A DNA stretch of 64,000 nucleotides from Planctomycetota bacterium (lineage in GTDB: Bacteria > Planctomycetota > UBA1135 > UBA2386), in the NCBI GenBank assembly GCA_025459175.1, contig JALORC010000010.1, positions 25,415-89,414 on the forward strand. The letters run 5' to 3'. The notes under the pieces were generated by a model. That model had not been told where the DNA came from, did not search any database, and saw only the letters and a program-made list of their open reading frames with translations. The position numbers and the translations under genes were made by a program. Below are positions 50,336 to 59,663 of the stretch, one piece after another. Each line of letters opens with the position of its first letter. Within the stretch, counting starts at the first letter, position 1.

Positions 50336-51543
50336 TGAACCGTCCGTTCGCGAAGTCGACCCTGCACCACGCCACCGCCGCCGCCGCCCTGCTGGCGTTG
50401 GCCGCTCTGAGTCCGGCGCAGGATCTGCTGGTGCGCGCGCGCACCGTGGTGCTGGCCGCCGACACGGTGCTGTCCCCCGGCAGCTTCCTGGTGCAGAAGG
50501 GCAAGGTCGCGTGGGTCGGCGACGACATCCCGGCCGAAGCGCGCGCCGGCGCCACCGTCGTCGACTACGGCGATGCGACCATCGTGCCGGGCTTCGTATT
50601 GCCGCCGACCACCCTCGGCCGCGACCGCGACCTCGCCGAGGGTGCGCTGGCGTTCACGCCGGACCTGCGCGCCAGCGAAGCGTTCGATCCGTGGCAGGAA
50701 CAGCTGCTGGCGCTGCCGAAGTTCGGCATCACGTCGATGTTCCTGTCGCCGTCGCCGCGCAACGTCGCCGGCGGCATCGGCGCACTGGTCAAGCCCGGCA
50801 AGGACGGCGGCACGCTGGTCGCTCCCGACCTGCAGCTGACGCTGTCGCTGACCACAGCGGCGCGCAACCCCGAACGCCAGCCGACCTCGCTGATGGGCGC
50901 GATGGAGCTGCTGCGCACGACCTTGACCGCGGCGCAGAGCGGCGTGCAGGGCGGCCCTGACGCCGCGGTGCTGCGGCAGGCGCTGCAGGGCGGTCGCCGC
51001 ATCGTCGTACACGCCGACACCTACACCGAACTGATGGCGGCACTCGACCTGGCCAAGGAGTTCCGCTTCGAGCCGGTGCTGGTCGGCGCCGCCGACGCCG
51101 GCAAGGTGCTGCCGCGGCTGATCGCGCAGAAGGCCGCGGTCGTGCTCGGCTCGCTGCAGCCCAGCCAGCGGCTCGAGCAGCTGCGGCTGCCGGTGCGGCT
51201 CGCCGAGGCCGGCGTGCCGTTCTGCTTCGGCGGTCGCGCCGAGACGATGCGGCTGTCGGCGGTGCTCGCGGTGCGCCACGGCCTCGACCGCAAGAACGCG
51301 CTGCAGGCGCTGACCCGCAACGCCGCCGCGCTGCTCGACCAGCAAGCGAACATCGGGGCGCTGCGCCAGGGCACGGCCGCCGACTTCGTGGTGTTCTCGG
51401 GCGACCCGCTCGACCTCGACAGCACCCATCTCGCCACCTGGATCGACGGCGCGCGCGTGCACGGCGCGGCGCCGAGCCAGGCGGCCTCGACCCCAGCCGC
51501 CGCGAACCAGGCCGCCGCGACCACCACTGCAGGAGCCCGCTGA
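50335..51543 (+). CDS. Secreted amidohydrolase-like protein (degenerate), operon gene 2
   Basis: IVPGFVLPPTT; ALQALTRNAAALLDQQANIGALRQGTAADFVVFSGDPLDL; TGATG coupling. Confidence 0.85.
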   Translation: MNRPFAKSTLHHATAAAALLALAALSPAQDLLVRARTVVLAADTVLSPGSFLVQKGKVAWVGDDIPAEARAGATVVDYGDATIVPGFVLPPTTLGRDRDLAEGALAFTPDLRASEAFDPWQEQLLALPKFGITSMFLSPSPRNVAGGIGALVKPGKDGGTLVAPDLQLTLSLTTAARNPERQPTSLMGAMELLRTTLTAAQSGVQGGPDAAVLRQALQGGRRIVVHADTYTELMAALDLAKEFRFEPVLVGAADAGKVLPRLIAQKAAVVLGSLQPSQRLEQLRLPVRLAEAGVPFCFGGRAETMRLSAVLAVRHGLDRKNALQALTRNAAALLDQQANIGALRQGTAADFVVFSGDPLDLDSTHLATWIDGARVHGAAPSQAASTPAAANQAAATTTAGAR

Positions 51544-52769
51544 TGATCCGCCTCGCCACCACCGCGGCCGCGCTGCTGCTGCTCGCGAGCAATCTCGCCG
51601 CGCAAGCCACCGCCACCGTCTACACCAACGCCCGCATCCTGCCCGGCGGCCGGGCCCCGATCGAGAACGGCGTGCTGGTGATCGCCGGCGGCAAGATCCT
51701 GGCCCTCGGCGGCGCCGAGACCGCGATCCCCGACGGCAGCACGCGCGTCGACTGCCAGGGCCAGACGATCACGCCGGGGCTCATCGACGCGTCGTTCCGC
51801 GGCACCAGTAGCGGCGCCGACTTCAATGAACAGAGCGGCGAAGTGACGCCGCACCTGCGCGTGCTCGACAGCCTCGACCCGCAGGACAAGGTGTTCGAGC
51901 GCGCGCGCAACGCCGGCGTCACCACCGTGCACGTGATGCCCGGCACCAGGAACGTGATCGGCGGACTCGGTTGTGTGCTGAAGACCGCCGGCAGCGACCC
52001 GCAGGCGATGGTGCTGAAGCAGGACGCCAGCCTGCGCATCGTGATGGGCACCGAACCGTCGATGGGCAACCGCGCGATCCGCGGCGGCAGCGTCGACTCG
52101 ATCTACTACCGCCGCCCGACCACCCGCATGGGCGTGGTGTGGGAGGCGCGCAAGTCGTTCTTCGCCGCCAAGCAGGCGATGCAGACCCAGGGCACGCCGC
52201 CGAGCGCCGACCCGGGCCGCGCCGTGCTCGAACGCGTGCTGAAGGGCCAGCTGACCGCGGTCACCACCGCGCGCAGCGAACAGGATCTGCGCACCGCCCT
52301 GCGCATCGCCGCCGAGTTCGGCTACCAGACCGTGCTCGACGACGCCCAGGACGCGCACCTGGTGATCGACGAGATCGCGGCGGCCAAGACCACCGTGCTG
52401 CTCGGCGCGCCGAGTGCTGTCGCGGTGGCCGGCAGCGCCGCCCAGGACGGCGCCGATCCACGCAGCGCCACCGTGGCGCTGCTGGCCGCGCGCGGCATCC
52501 CGTTCGTGATCACCACCGGCAGCAACCTCGCCGCGCTCGATCTCGTGCGCGAAGCGATGTTCGCGGTGCGCAACGGTCTGTCGCCGGCGCAGGCGCTCGA
52601 CGCCATCACCATCGAACCCGCCAAACTGCTCGGCATCGCCGACCGCACCGGCAGCCTCGCCCCCGGCAAGGACGCCGACTTCGTGGTCTGGTCCACTGAT
52701 CCCCTCGACCCGGCCGCGCAGGCCACGTCGGTCCACATCGACGGCATTCCCGTGCTCGCACCCCGATGA
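51543..52769 (+). CDS. Secreted amidohydrolase-like protein (degenerate), operon gene 3
   Basis: YTNARILPGGRAPIENGVLVIAGGKILALGG...ITPGLIDASFRG; ALDAITIEPAKLLGIADRTGSLAPGKDADFVVW. Confidence 0.88.
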   Translation: MIRLATTAAALLLLASNLAAQATATVYTNARILPGGRAPIENGVLVIAGGKILALGGAETAIPDGSTRVDCQGQTITPGLIDASFRGTSSGADFNEQSGEVTPHLRVLDSLDPQDKVFERARNAGVTTVHVMPGTRNVIGGLGCVLKTAGSDPQAMVLKQDASLRIVMGTEPSMGNRAIRGGSVDSIYYRRPTTRMGVVWEARKSFFAAKQAMQTQGTPPSADPGRAVLERVLKGQLTAVTTARSEQDLRTALRIAAEFGYQTVLDDAQDAHLVIDEIAAAKTTVLLGAPSAVAVAGSAAQDGADPRSATVALLAARGIPFVITTGSNLAALDLVREAMFAVRNGLSPAQALDAITIEPAKLLGIADRTGSLAPGKDADFVVWSTDPLDPAAQATSVHIDGIPVLAPR

Positions 52770-54199
52770 ACCAGAAGTCGCAACTCGTGTCCTTGGCCTG
52801 CTGGCTCGCCGCCGCCCTCGCATCGGGTGCGCCGCTCACCGGCCAGGACGTCACCGCCGTCAAGGCGGGCAAGATCATCACCATCAGCGGCCCGGTCATC
52901 GAGAACGGGCTGGTGCTGATCGAGAACGGCCGCATCACCAAGCTCTGCAAGCAGGGTGAGGTCGAGATCCCGTGGGCGGCGAAGGTCATCGACGCCAGCG
53001 GCAAGGTCGTCATGCCGACCTGGGTCGTCGCCCACTCGCAGGGCGGCCAGCGCGGCTTCAACGAGAACATGCAGAACGTGCCGTGGTTGTCGGTCGCCGA
53101 CGCGATCGACCCGGCCGCGCTCTACTTCGAGGACGCGCTGCGCACCGGGGTCGGCACGATCCACGTGCTGGCCGGCAACCAGACGCTGCTCGGTGGCCAC
53201 GGCATGGTCGTGCGCCCGGTCGGCCGCACCGTCGAGGACATGGCGGTGAGCGCCAACACCGGCATCAAGATGTCGCTGTTCGCGCCGGGCGGCGGCCGCC
53301 TGCAGCAGATCCGCAAGCTGCGCCGCGCGCTCGGCGACGTGCGCGAGTACCTCGCCGACTTCGACCGCCGCAAGGCCGAATTCGACAAGGAACAGGCGGC
53401 CGGCGCGATCCCGGCGGACAAGAAGTGGACCGAGGAGATCGACCGCACCAAGAAGCCGGCGGTCGACCTGGTGCAGAAGAAGACCAAGGGCTGGCTCTAC
53501 GTGCCGAGCTTCGCCGAGGTCGACGAGGCGCTGCGGCTGCAGCAGGAACTCGATCTGGTCTGCGTGCTCGGCAACAACATCGACGAGGCCATCGGCCTGC
53601 TGAAGAAGCTCGGCAAGCCGGTCGTGCTCGACGAGAACCTCGAGTACTTCGAGACCGACGAGGAGACGCAGCAGGAGAAGAAGCTGTGCAGCGCCAAGCT
53701 GGTCGCCGACGCCGGCATCCCGTTCGCGCTGACGCTCGGCGCCAACGGCCCGACCGCGCAACCGTGGTGGCAGCTCGGCACCTGCGTGCGCAACGGCATC
53801 CCGCGCCAGCAGGCGCTCGAGGCGCTGACGACGGTGCCGGCCAAGCTGCTCGGGCTCGACGACCAGCTCGGCTCGTTGGCCGAGGGCAAGCTCGGCAACC
53901 TGCAGATCCTGACCGGCGATCCGCTGCAGGCGACCAGCTGGGTCGAGACCGTGCTGCTCGAGGGCGCGGTGGTCTACGAGCGCAGCAAGGATCCGCGGCT
54001 GCAGTACCTGTTCGGCGAGGAGAAGGACAAGCAGAAGAAGGGGGCCGGGCCCGACGACGCCGAGGGCAAGGTCGAACCCAAGGTCACCGAGCCGGCCAAG
54101 GCCGAACCCGCCAAGACCGAGCCGAAGGCCGGTGAGCCGAAGACCGGCGACGGCAAGACGGGCACCCAGAACGGCGGCGGCGGCCGCGAGGTCCGCTGA
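52766..54199 (+). CDS. Secreted amidohydrolase-like protein (degenerate), operon gene 4
   Basis: VMPTWVVAHSQ; ALEALTTVPAKLLGLDDQLGSLAEGKLGNLQILTGDPL. Confidence 0.85.
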   Translation: MNQKSQLVSLACWLAAALASGAPLTGQDVTAVKAGKIITISGPVIENGLVLIENGRITKLCKQGEVEIPWAAKVIDASGKVVMPTWVVAHSQGGQRGFNENMQNVPWLSVADAIDPAALYFEDALRTGVGTIHVLAGNQTLLGGHGMVVRPVGRTVEDMAVSANTGIKMSLFAPGGGRLQQIRKLRRALGDVREYLADFDRRKAEFDKEQAAGAIPADKKWTEEIDRTKKPAVDLVQKKTKGWLYVPSFAEVDEALRLQQELDLVCVLGNNIDEAIGLLKKLGKPVVLDENLEYFETDEETQQEKKLCSAKLVADAGIPFALTLGANGPTAQPWWQLGTCVRNGIPRQQALEALTTVPAKLLGLDDQLGSLAEGKLGNLQILTGDPLQATSWVETVLLEGAVVYERSKDPRLQYLFGEEKDKQKKGAGPDDAEGKVEPKVTEPAKAEPAKTEPKAGEPKTGDGKTGTQNGGGGREVR

Positions 54200-57027
54200 T
54201 GCGAGCCCTCGCCCCGATGCGGCTGCTGCTGGCGGCGGCGCTCGCCGCTGCCGCTGCGGCGCAGGATCCCGCGGCCCCGCCGTCGTCGTCGTTCGCGATG
54301 CGCTGCGGCACGCTGCTGACCGGCGACGGCACCACCGTGCTGCGCGACGCGTGGCTGGTGATCGAGAACGGCAAGGTGTCGCGGATCGGCGGCGACAGCG
54401 CGCCGGCCGGCCTGCCGGTCGTCGACGCGCGCGGCAAGGTCGTGATGCCCGGCATCGTCGCGGTCGACAGTGATCTCGCCGCCGCCGCCGACTCCGACTA
54501 CCAGCTGACCCCCGACGCGCTGGCGCTCGACTCGTTCGACTTCGAACGCAACTGGATCACCGCGCTGCAGGGCGGGGTCACCACCGCGTATCTGTCGCCG
54601 GGCCGCCTGCGGCTCGTCTCCGGTCAGGGTGCGGTGGTCAAGCTCGCCGGCCAGGACCTCGTCGAACGCGTGCTCAGCGACAGCCAGAGCCTGCGCGTGC
54701 ACTTCGGCGAAGCCGCGCTGAACGCGCCGCGCGTGTTCGAGCCGAGCCCGCACCCGACCGACGAGGACCCGCTCGAGGCCGCGCGCATCCAGACGCCGAC
54801 CGGCCGCATCAGCGTACTCGCCGAATTGCGGGCGGCGTTCGCCGCCGCCACCGACAAGAACCTCGCGCCGGGCGGCGAAGGCCCGGCCGAGCACCGCTAC
54901 GACGAACGGCCGCTGGCGGCCGTGGTCGGCGGCAAGCTGCCGCTGCGCGCCGGTGCGTTCCTCGCCAACGACATCCGCCGCGCGCTGCAGCTGCAGCAGG
55001 AACTCGGCGTGCGCATGGTGCTCGAGGATCCGCAGGAGATCGCCGCGGTCGCCAAGCAGGCGGCCGAGCAGAAGGTCGCCGCGACGTTCCGGATGCCGGT
55101 GCGGCCGGGTCGCCAGGGCCAGGGCGGCGAGGACCGCCTCGACAAGACGCCGCAGCCGCGCCCCGAGGCCGCCGCGAAGGCTGCCGCTGCCGGCATGAAG
55201 ATCGGCCTCGCGCCGGCCCCCGGCATGCCGCTGCGCGACTACCTGATGGCGGTCGCGGTCGCCGTGCGACACGGGCTGCCGAGCAGCACCGCGCTGCGCG
55301 CGATCGGCCAGGATGCCGCCGCGATCCTCGGCGTCGACGGCCGCGTCGGCAGCCTGCAGCCGGGCAAGGACGCCGACTTCATCGTGCTCAGCGGTGAACC
55401 GCTGGCAATCGGCACGATGGTCGAGCAGACCTGGATCGACGGCCGCCGCGTCTACGCGCGGCAGACCACCGGCAAGGCGCTGGCGATCCGCGCCGGCGTC
55501 GTGCACGACGGCCAGGGCCGCGTCTACCGCAACGGCGTCGTGCTGGTGCAGGACGGCCGCATCAAGGGTGTCGGCGAGGACCTCGCGATCCCGTACGGCG
55601 CCGAGGTCATCGACCTGCCGAACGGCGTGATGACGCCGGGCCTGATCGACGCGTTCTCGCACCTCGGCCTCGCCGGCGACGGCGCGCCGGTGCCGAACGG
55701 TGCCCCGGACCAGCGGCTGCACGAGGCCGTCGCCTTCGACGACCCGATGTTCCAGCCGGCGCTCGCCGAGGGCATCACCACGGTGCTGGTCGCCGGCAAG
55801 GACGGTGGCCTGGTGTCGGGCCGCATCGCCGCGCTGAAGACCGGTGCCGCCGATCACGCGGGCATGATCGTGCGCGCGATCGCCGGCCAGCGTTACGTGC
55901 ACGAGGCGATCGGCCCCGATGCGATCAAGCCGCTCGCCGACCAGATCGGTCGCGGCAAGCAGTACGTCGAGTCGTGGCGCAAGTACGAGAAGGAACTCGC
56001 CGAGTGGCAGCAGGGCAAGCTGGTCGCCGCCGCCCCGCCCCCACCACCGCCGAGCCCCGACGCGGCGCCGGTCGAGGACCCGGTCAGCGGCACCTGGGAA
56101 GCGGAGATCTCGATCCAGGGCCAGCTGACGCTGAAGGTCGCGCTCGAGCTGAAGCTCGAGGGCACCAAGGTCAGCGGCCAGGTCAAGATCTCGTTCGGCG
56201 GTCGCGAGGCGCCGCCACAGCCGATCAGCAGCGGCTCGTTCGAGAACGGTACGCTGAAGCTGGAGTTCCGCGGCGCCGGTGGCGGCGGCGGTGGTTCGAC
56301 GACGCTGGAGGCGACGCTGAACGGCGACCAGCTGACCGGCAAGATCACGCTGCCGCGCATCGGCGATCAGGATGTCACCGGCACCCGCACCCAGAAGGGC
56401 AGTGGCGGCGGCGCGAGCGCGAAGAAGGCGAGCCGCGAACCGGCCGACGAAGCGGGCAAGCCGAAGGCGCCGAAGGTCGACGAAGGGCTCGAACCGCTGC
56501 GCGCCGCGCTCGAGAAGCGCGGCGCCCTGGTGGTGCGCACCAACCGCGGCGCCGCGATCCGCGACGTCGTCGAGCTGCTCGGCAAGGAGGGCATTCCGTA
56601 CGTGCTGCAAGGCGCCGAGGACCTGCTCGATGCGCCGGAGCTGACCGGCGGCAAGAAGCCGACGGTGATGGTCGGTCCGGACGGCGTCACCGAGGACAAG
56701 GGCCAGCTGCGCAACGCCGCGGCGATGCTCGCCGACCAGGACCTGCCGGTGCTGTTCGGCAGCGGCGAGTGCCTCGGCGCCCGCAATCTGCCGCTGCACG
56801 CCGCCTACGCGGTGCGCTACGGCTTCAACCCGGCCGACGCGCTGCGCGGCCTGACCGGGGCGGCGGCGGCCGCGTTCCAGCTCGGCGACCGCATCGGTTC
56901 GCTGCAGAAGGGCCGCGACGGCGACCTGGTGGTGTTCTCCGGCGATCCGTTCGAACCGCAGAGCCGGGTGCTGTTGGTGGTCTGCAACGGGCGAGTCGTC
57001 GTCGACCGCCGCGAGGGCAAGCAATGA
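54199..57027 (+). CDS. Secreted double amidohydrolase-like protein with internal beta-rich linker domain, operon gene 5
   Basis: Two ENGKVSRIG/QDGRIKGVG starts (VMPGIVAVDSD; VMTPGLIDAFSH) and two GSLQPGKDADFIVLSGEP/GSLQKGRDGDLVVFSGDP ends. Confidence 0.88.
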   Translation: MRALAPMRLLLAAALAAAAAAQDPAAPPSSSFAMRCGTLLTGDGTTVLRDAWLVIENGKVSRIGGDSAPAGLPVVDARGKVVMPGIVAVDSDLAAAADSDYQLTPDALALDSFDFERNWITALQGGVTTAYLSPGRLRLVSGQGAVVKLAGQDLVERVLSDSQSLRVHFGEAALNAPRVFEPSPHPTDEDPLEAARIQTPTGRISVLAELRAAFAAATDKNLAPGGEGPAEHRYDERPLAAVVGGKLPLRAGAFLANDIRRALQLQQELGVRMVLEDPQEIAAVAKQAAEQKVAATFRMPVRPGRQGQGGEDRLDKTPQPRPEAAAKAAAAGMKIGLAPAPGMPLRDYLMAVAVAVRHGLPSSTALRAIGQDAAAILGVDGRVGSLQPGKDADFIVLSGEPLAIGTMVEQTWIDGRRVYARQTTGKALAIRAGVVHDGQGRVYRNGVVLVQDGRIKGVGEDLAIPYGAEVIDLPNGVMTPGLIDAFSHLGLAGDGAPVPNGAPDQRLHEAVAFDDPMFQPALAEGITTVLVAGKDGGLVSGRIAALKTGAADHAGMIVRAIAGQRYVHEAIGPDAIKPLADQIGRGKQYVESWRKYEKELAEWQQGKLVAAAPPPPPPSPDAAPVEDPVSGTWEAEISIQGQLTLKVALELKLEGTKVSGQVKISFGGREAPPQPISSGSFENGTLKLEFRGAGGGGGGSTTLEATLNGDQLTGKITLPRIGDQDVTGTRTQKGSGGGASAKKASREPADEAGKPKAPKVDEGLEPLRAALEKRGALVVRTNRGAAIRDVVELLGKEGIPYVLQGAEDLLDAPELTGGKKPTVMVGPDGVTEDKGQLRNAAAMLADQDLPVLFGSGECLGARNLPLHAAYAVRYGFNPADALRGLTGAAAAAFQLGDRIGSLQKGRDGDLVVFSGDPFEPQSRVLLVVCNGRVVVDRREGKQ

Positions 57028-58448
57028 CGTCGTTCCGCTCCGCACTGCTGTTCGCCGCCACGGCCACGGCCGCTCTCGCCCAGCAGCCGGCGCCGCTGGT
57101 CCCGGCGGCGCCCGTGACCCCGACCGAGAAGACGCCGGCGCCGGCAGCCGCACCGGCGCACAAGCCGTTCGAGGTCTGGCGCCCGCGCCGCCCGGCCAAG
57201 GAGGCCGACTACCAGGTCGCAAAGTGGGGTCCACGCGGCCTGCCGAGCCCCGGCTATGCGTTCCGCGCCGCGCGCGTGCTGCCGATCACCGCGGCGCCGA
57301 TCGACGACGGGGTCGTGGTGACGCGCAACGGCCTGATCGAGGCGGTCGGTCGCGCCAAGGACGTCGTGATCCCGGCCGACTACGAACGCATCGACTGCGG
57401 GGATGCGATCATCCTGCCCGGCTTCGTGGAGATGCACTGCCACATCGCCAGCGAGAGCTTCGACCTCAACGACACGGTGCACGCGACCAACCCCGAGTTC
57501 CGCACGCTCGACCTGATCGGCATGGAGCACGATCAGATGCGCACCGCGCGGGCCGGCGGCATCAGCACCGCGCTCTACATCCCCGGTTCGGGCTCCAACA
57601 TGGGCGGCTTCGGCACGCTGACGAAGACCTGGGGCCGCAACGCCGACGAGGCGCTGGTGCGCTTCCCGGGCAGCCTGAAGATCGCGCAGGCCGGCAATCC
57701 CGAGCGCGGCAGCGGCGACCTCGGCACCGACATGATGGGCATGAGCGAGAACATTCGCATGACCCTGCTCGACGGCAAGCGCTACTGGGAGCAGCACGAG
57801 CTGTGGCAGCAGGGCAAGGCCAGCAAGCCCGAACTCGACCCGACGCTCGAACTGCTGCGCGGCCTGTTCCGCCAGGAGTACCCGGTGTCGGTGCACACGC
57901 AGATCTACCAGGTCGTGCTGCAGACGCTGCAGGTGCTGCGGCTCGAGATGGGGCTGTGGACCGTCGTCGTGCACGGTGAGTTCGACGCCTACCGGCTCAG
58001 CGGCAACGCCTACGAGAGCGGCATGGCGATCGCGGCCGGACCGCGCAACTACCACTTCGACCGCGCGACGTCGCAGTTCCTCGGCCTGATGCAGACCTGG
58101 CACGACGGCGGCGACTACTACCCGTTCCACCCGCGCGTGCCGGGCGTCGGCCGCGACGGCATCGGCGTCAACACCGACTCACCGGTGGTGCCGCAGGAGC
58201 AACTGACCGTGCAGGCCGCGATCGGCGTGCGCCTCGGGCTGCCGCACGAGGTCGCGCTGCGCGCGCTGACGATCAACAACGCCCGCTTCGCCGGCATCGA
58301 CCACCGGGTCGGTTCGCTCGAGGTCGGCAAGGATGCCGATATCGGCATCTGGAGCGGCGACCCGGTCGACCCACGTTCGTATGTCGAGCGCATGGTGATC
58401 TCCGGCCACATCTGCTACCGCCGCGATCCGTCGCGCCCTGTGTGGTGA
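57024..58448 (+). CDS. Secreted amidohydrolase, metal ligands retained, operon gene 6
   Basis: IILPGFVEMHCHIASES; VSVHTQIYQ; VVVHGEFDAY; GVNTDSPVVPQEQL; ALRALTINNARFAGIDHRVGSLEVGKDADIGIW. Confidence 0.93.
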   Translation: MTSFRSALLFAATATAALAQQPAPLVPAAPVTPTEKTPAPAAAPAHKPFEVWRPRRPAKEADYQVAKWGPRGLPSPGYAFRAARVLPITAAPIDDGVVVTRNGLIEAVGRAKDVVIPADYERIDCGDAIILPGFVEMHCHIASESFDLNDTVHATNPEFRTLDLIGMEHDQMRTARAGGISTALYIPGSGSNMGGFGTLTKTWGRNADEALVRFPGSLKIAQAGNPERGSGDLGTDMMGMSENIRMTLLDGKRYWEQHELWQQGKASKPELDPTLELLRGLFRQEYPVSVHTQIYQVVLQTLQVLRLEMGLWTVVVHGEFDAYRLSGNAYESGMAIAAGPRNYHFDRATSQFLGLMQTWHDGGDYYPFHPRVPGVGRDGIGVNTDSPVVPQEQLTVQAAIGVRLGLPHEVALRALTINNARFAGIDHRVGSLEVGKDADIGIWSGDPVDPRSYVERMVISGHICYRRDPSRPVW

Positions 58449-58457
58449 GCTGAACCG

Positions 58458-59663
58458 ATGCGCGCCCTGCCGCTGATCGCCGCCGCCGTCGTCCTGGCCC
58501 CGCTCGGGGCCCAGGTGACTGCCCACGTGGCGGCGCGCATCGTGACCGCGGTCGGTACACCGATCGACGACGGCGTGCTGCTGGTCGCCGGCGGCCGCAT
58601 CACCGCGCTCGGCCCACGCGCCACCATCGCGATCCCGGCCGCGGCGAAGACGATCGACCACGGCGCACACTGGCTCGCCCCGGGCTTCGTCGACCTGCAC
58701 CACCACGTCAGCGGCGGCGGCGGCGACATCAACGACATGGTGCTGCCGCTCAACGCCGAGCTGCGCACGTTCGACGTCGTCAAGCCGAGCGAAGAGGCGA
58801 TCCGGCGCACGGTCGCCGGTGGCGTCACCACGACGCTGTTCATCCCCGGGTCGGGCACCAACATCAGCGGCTTCGGCACGCTGCTGAAGATGTTCCCGGA
58901 CGGCCCGTTCGAGCGCATGGTCGTGCGCGAACTCGGGGCGATGAAGGTCGCGCAAGGCTTCAACCCCGAACGCGGCAGCGGCGACATGGGCGCCTCGCGC
59001 ATGGGCAGCAACGAACTGCTGACCCGGCAGCTGGCCCGCGCCCGCGACTACGCCGCCGCCTGGCGCGAGCACCGCGAACGCGGCGGCAGCAAGCCCGCGT
59101 TCGAGCCGGAGCTCGAACAGCTGCGCCAGGTGTTCGACCTCACCGTGCCGGTGCTGATCCACACCGCGGGGGCCCGCGACTGCGTCGCCACCTCGCGCAT
59201 GTTCCAGGACGTGTTCCCGGTGCGCATGGTGCTGTCGCACGGCTGCTTCGACGGCTGGCTCGCCGCCGCCGCGCTGGCGAAGCGCCAGACGCCGCTGAAC
59301 CTCGGCCCGCGCATGTTCGAGTTCGATCGCTACGGCCGCATGCAGGGCATGTGCGAGGCGTACTGGAACGCCGGCTGCCGCGACCTGTCGATCAACACCG
59401 ATGCCCCCGTGGTCGCCGCCGAGGAGCTGCAGCTGCAGGCGGCGATGGCGGTGCGCCTGGGGCTGCCGTACACGGCGGCGCTGCAGGCACTGACGATCCA
59501 ACCCGCCCGCCAGATCGGTCTCGCCGATCGGGTGGGCTCCCTCGAGGTCGGCAAGGACGCCGACTTCCAGGTCACCGCCGGCGATCCACTCGACCCGCGC
59601 CACGCGCCGCTCGAGGTCTGGATCGAAGGCACCTTGGTCCACCGAAGCGGAGACGTGCGATGA
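58458..59663 (+). CDS. Secreted amidohydrolase, metal ligands retained, operon gene 7
   Basis: LAPGFVDLHHHVSGG; VLIHTAGARD; VLSHGCFDG; SINTDAPVVAAEEL; GSLEVGKDADFQVTAGDPL. Confidence 0.93.
   Translation: MRALPLIAAAVVLAPLGAQVTAHVAARIVTAVGTPIDDGVLLVAGGRITALGPRATIAIPAAAKTIDHGAHWLAPGFVDLHHHVSGGGGDINDMVLPLNAELRTFDVVKPSEEAIRRTVAGGVTTTLFIPGSGTNISGFGTLLKMFPDGPFERMVVRELGAMKVAQGFNPERGSGDMGASRMGSNELLTRQLARARDYAAAWREHRERGGSKPAFEPELEQLRQVFDLTVPVLIHTAGARDCVATSRMFQDVFPVRMVLSHGCFDGWLAAAALAKRQTPLNLGPRMFEFDRYGRMQGMCEAYWNAGCRDLSINTDAPVVAAEELQLQAAMAVRLGLPYTAALQALTIQPARQIGLADRVGSLEVGKDADFQVTAGDPLDPRHAPLEVWIEGTLVHRSGDVR

Noticed and set aside
53974-57234. 1086-aa minus-strand ORF antisense to the amidohydrolase operon
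   Set aside because: Arg/Ala-rich, no recognisable domains, mirrors strongly supported plus-strand genes; typical shadow ORF in high-GC DNA
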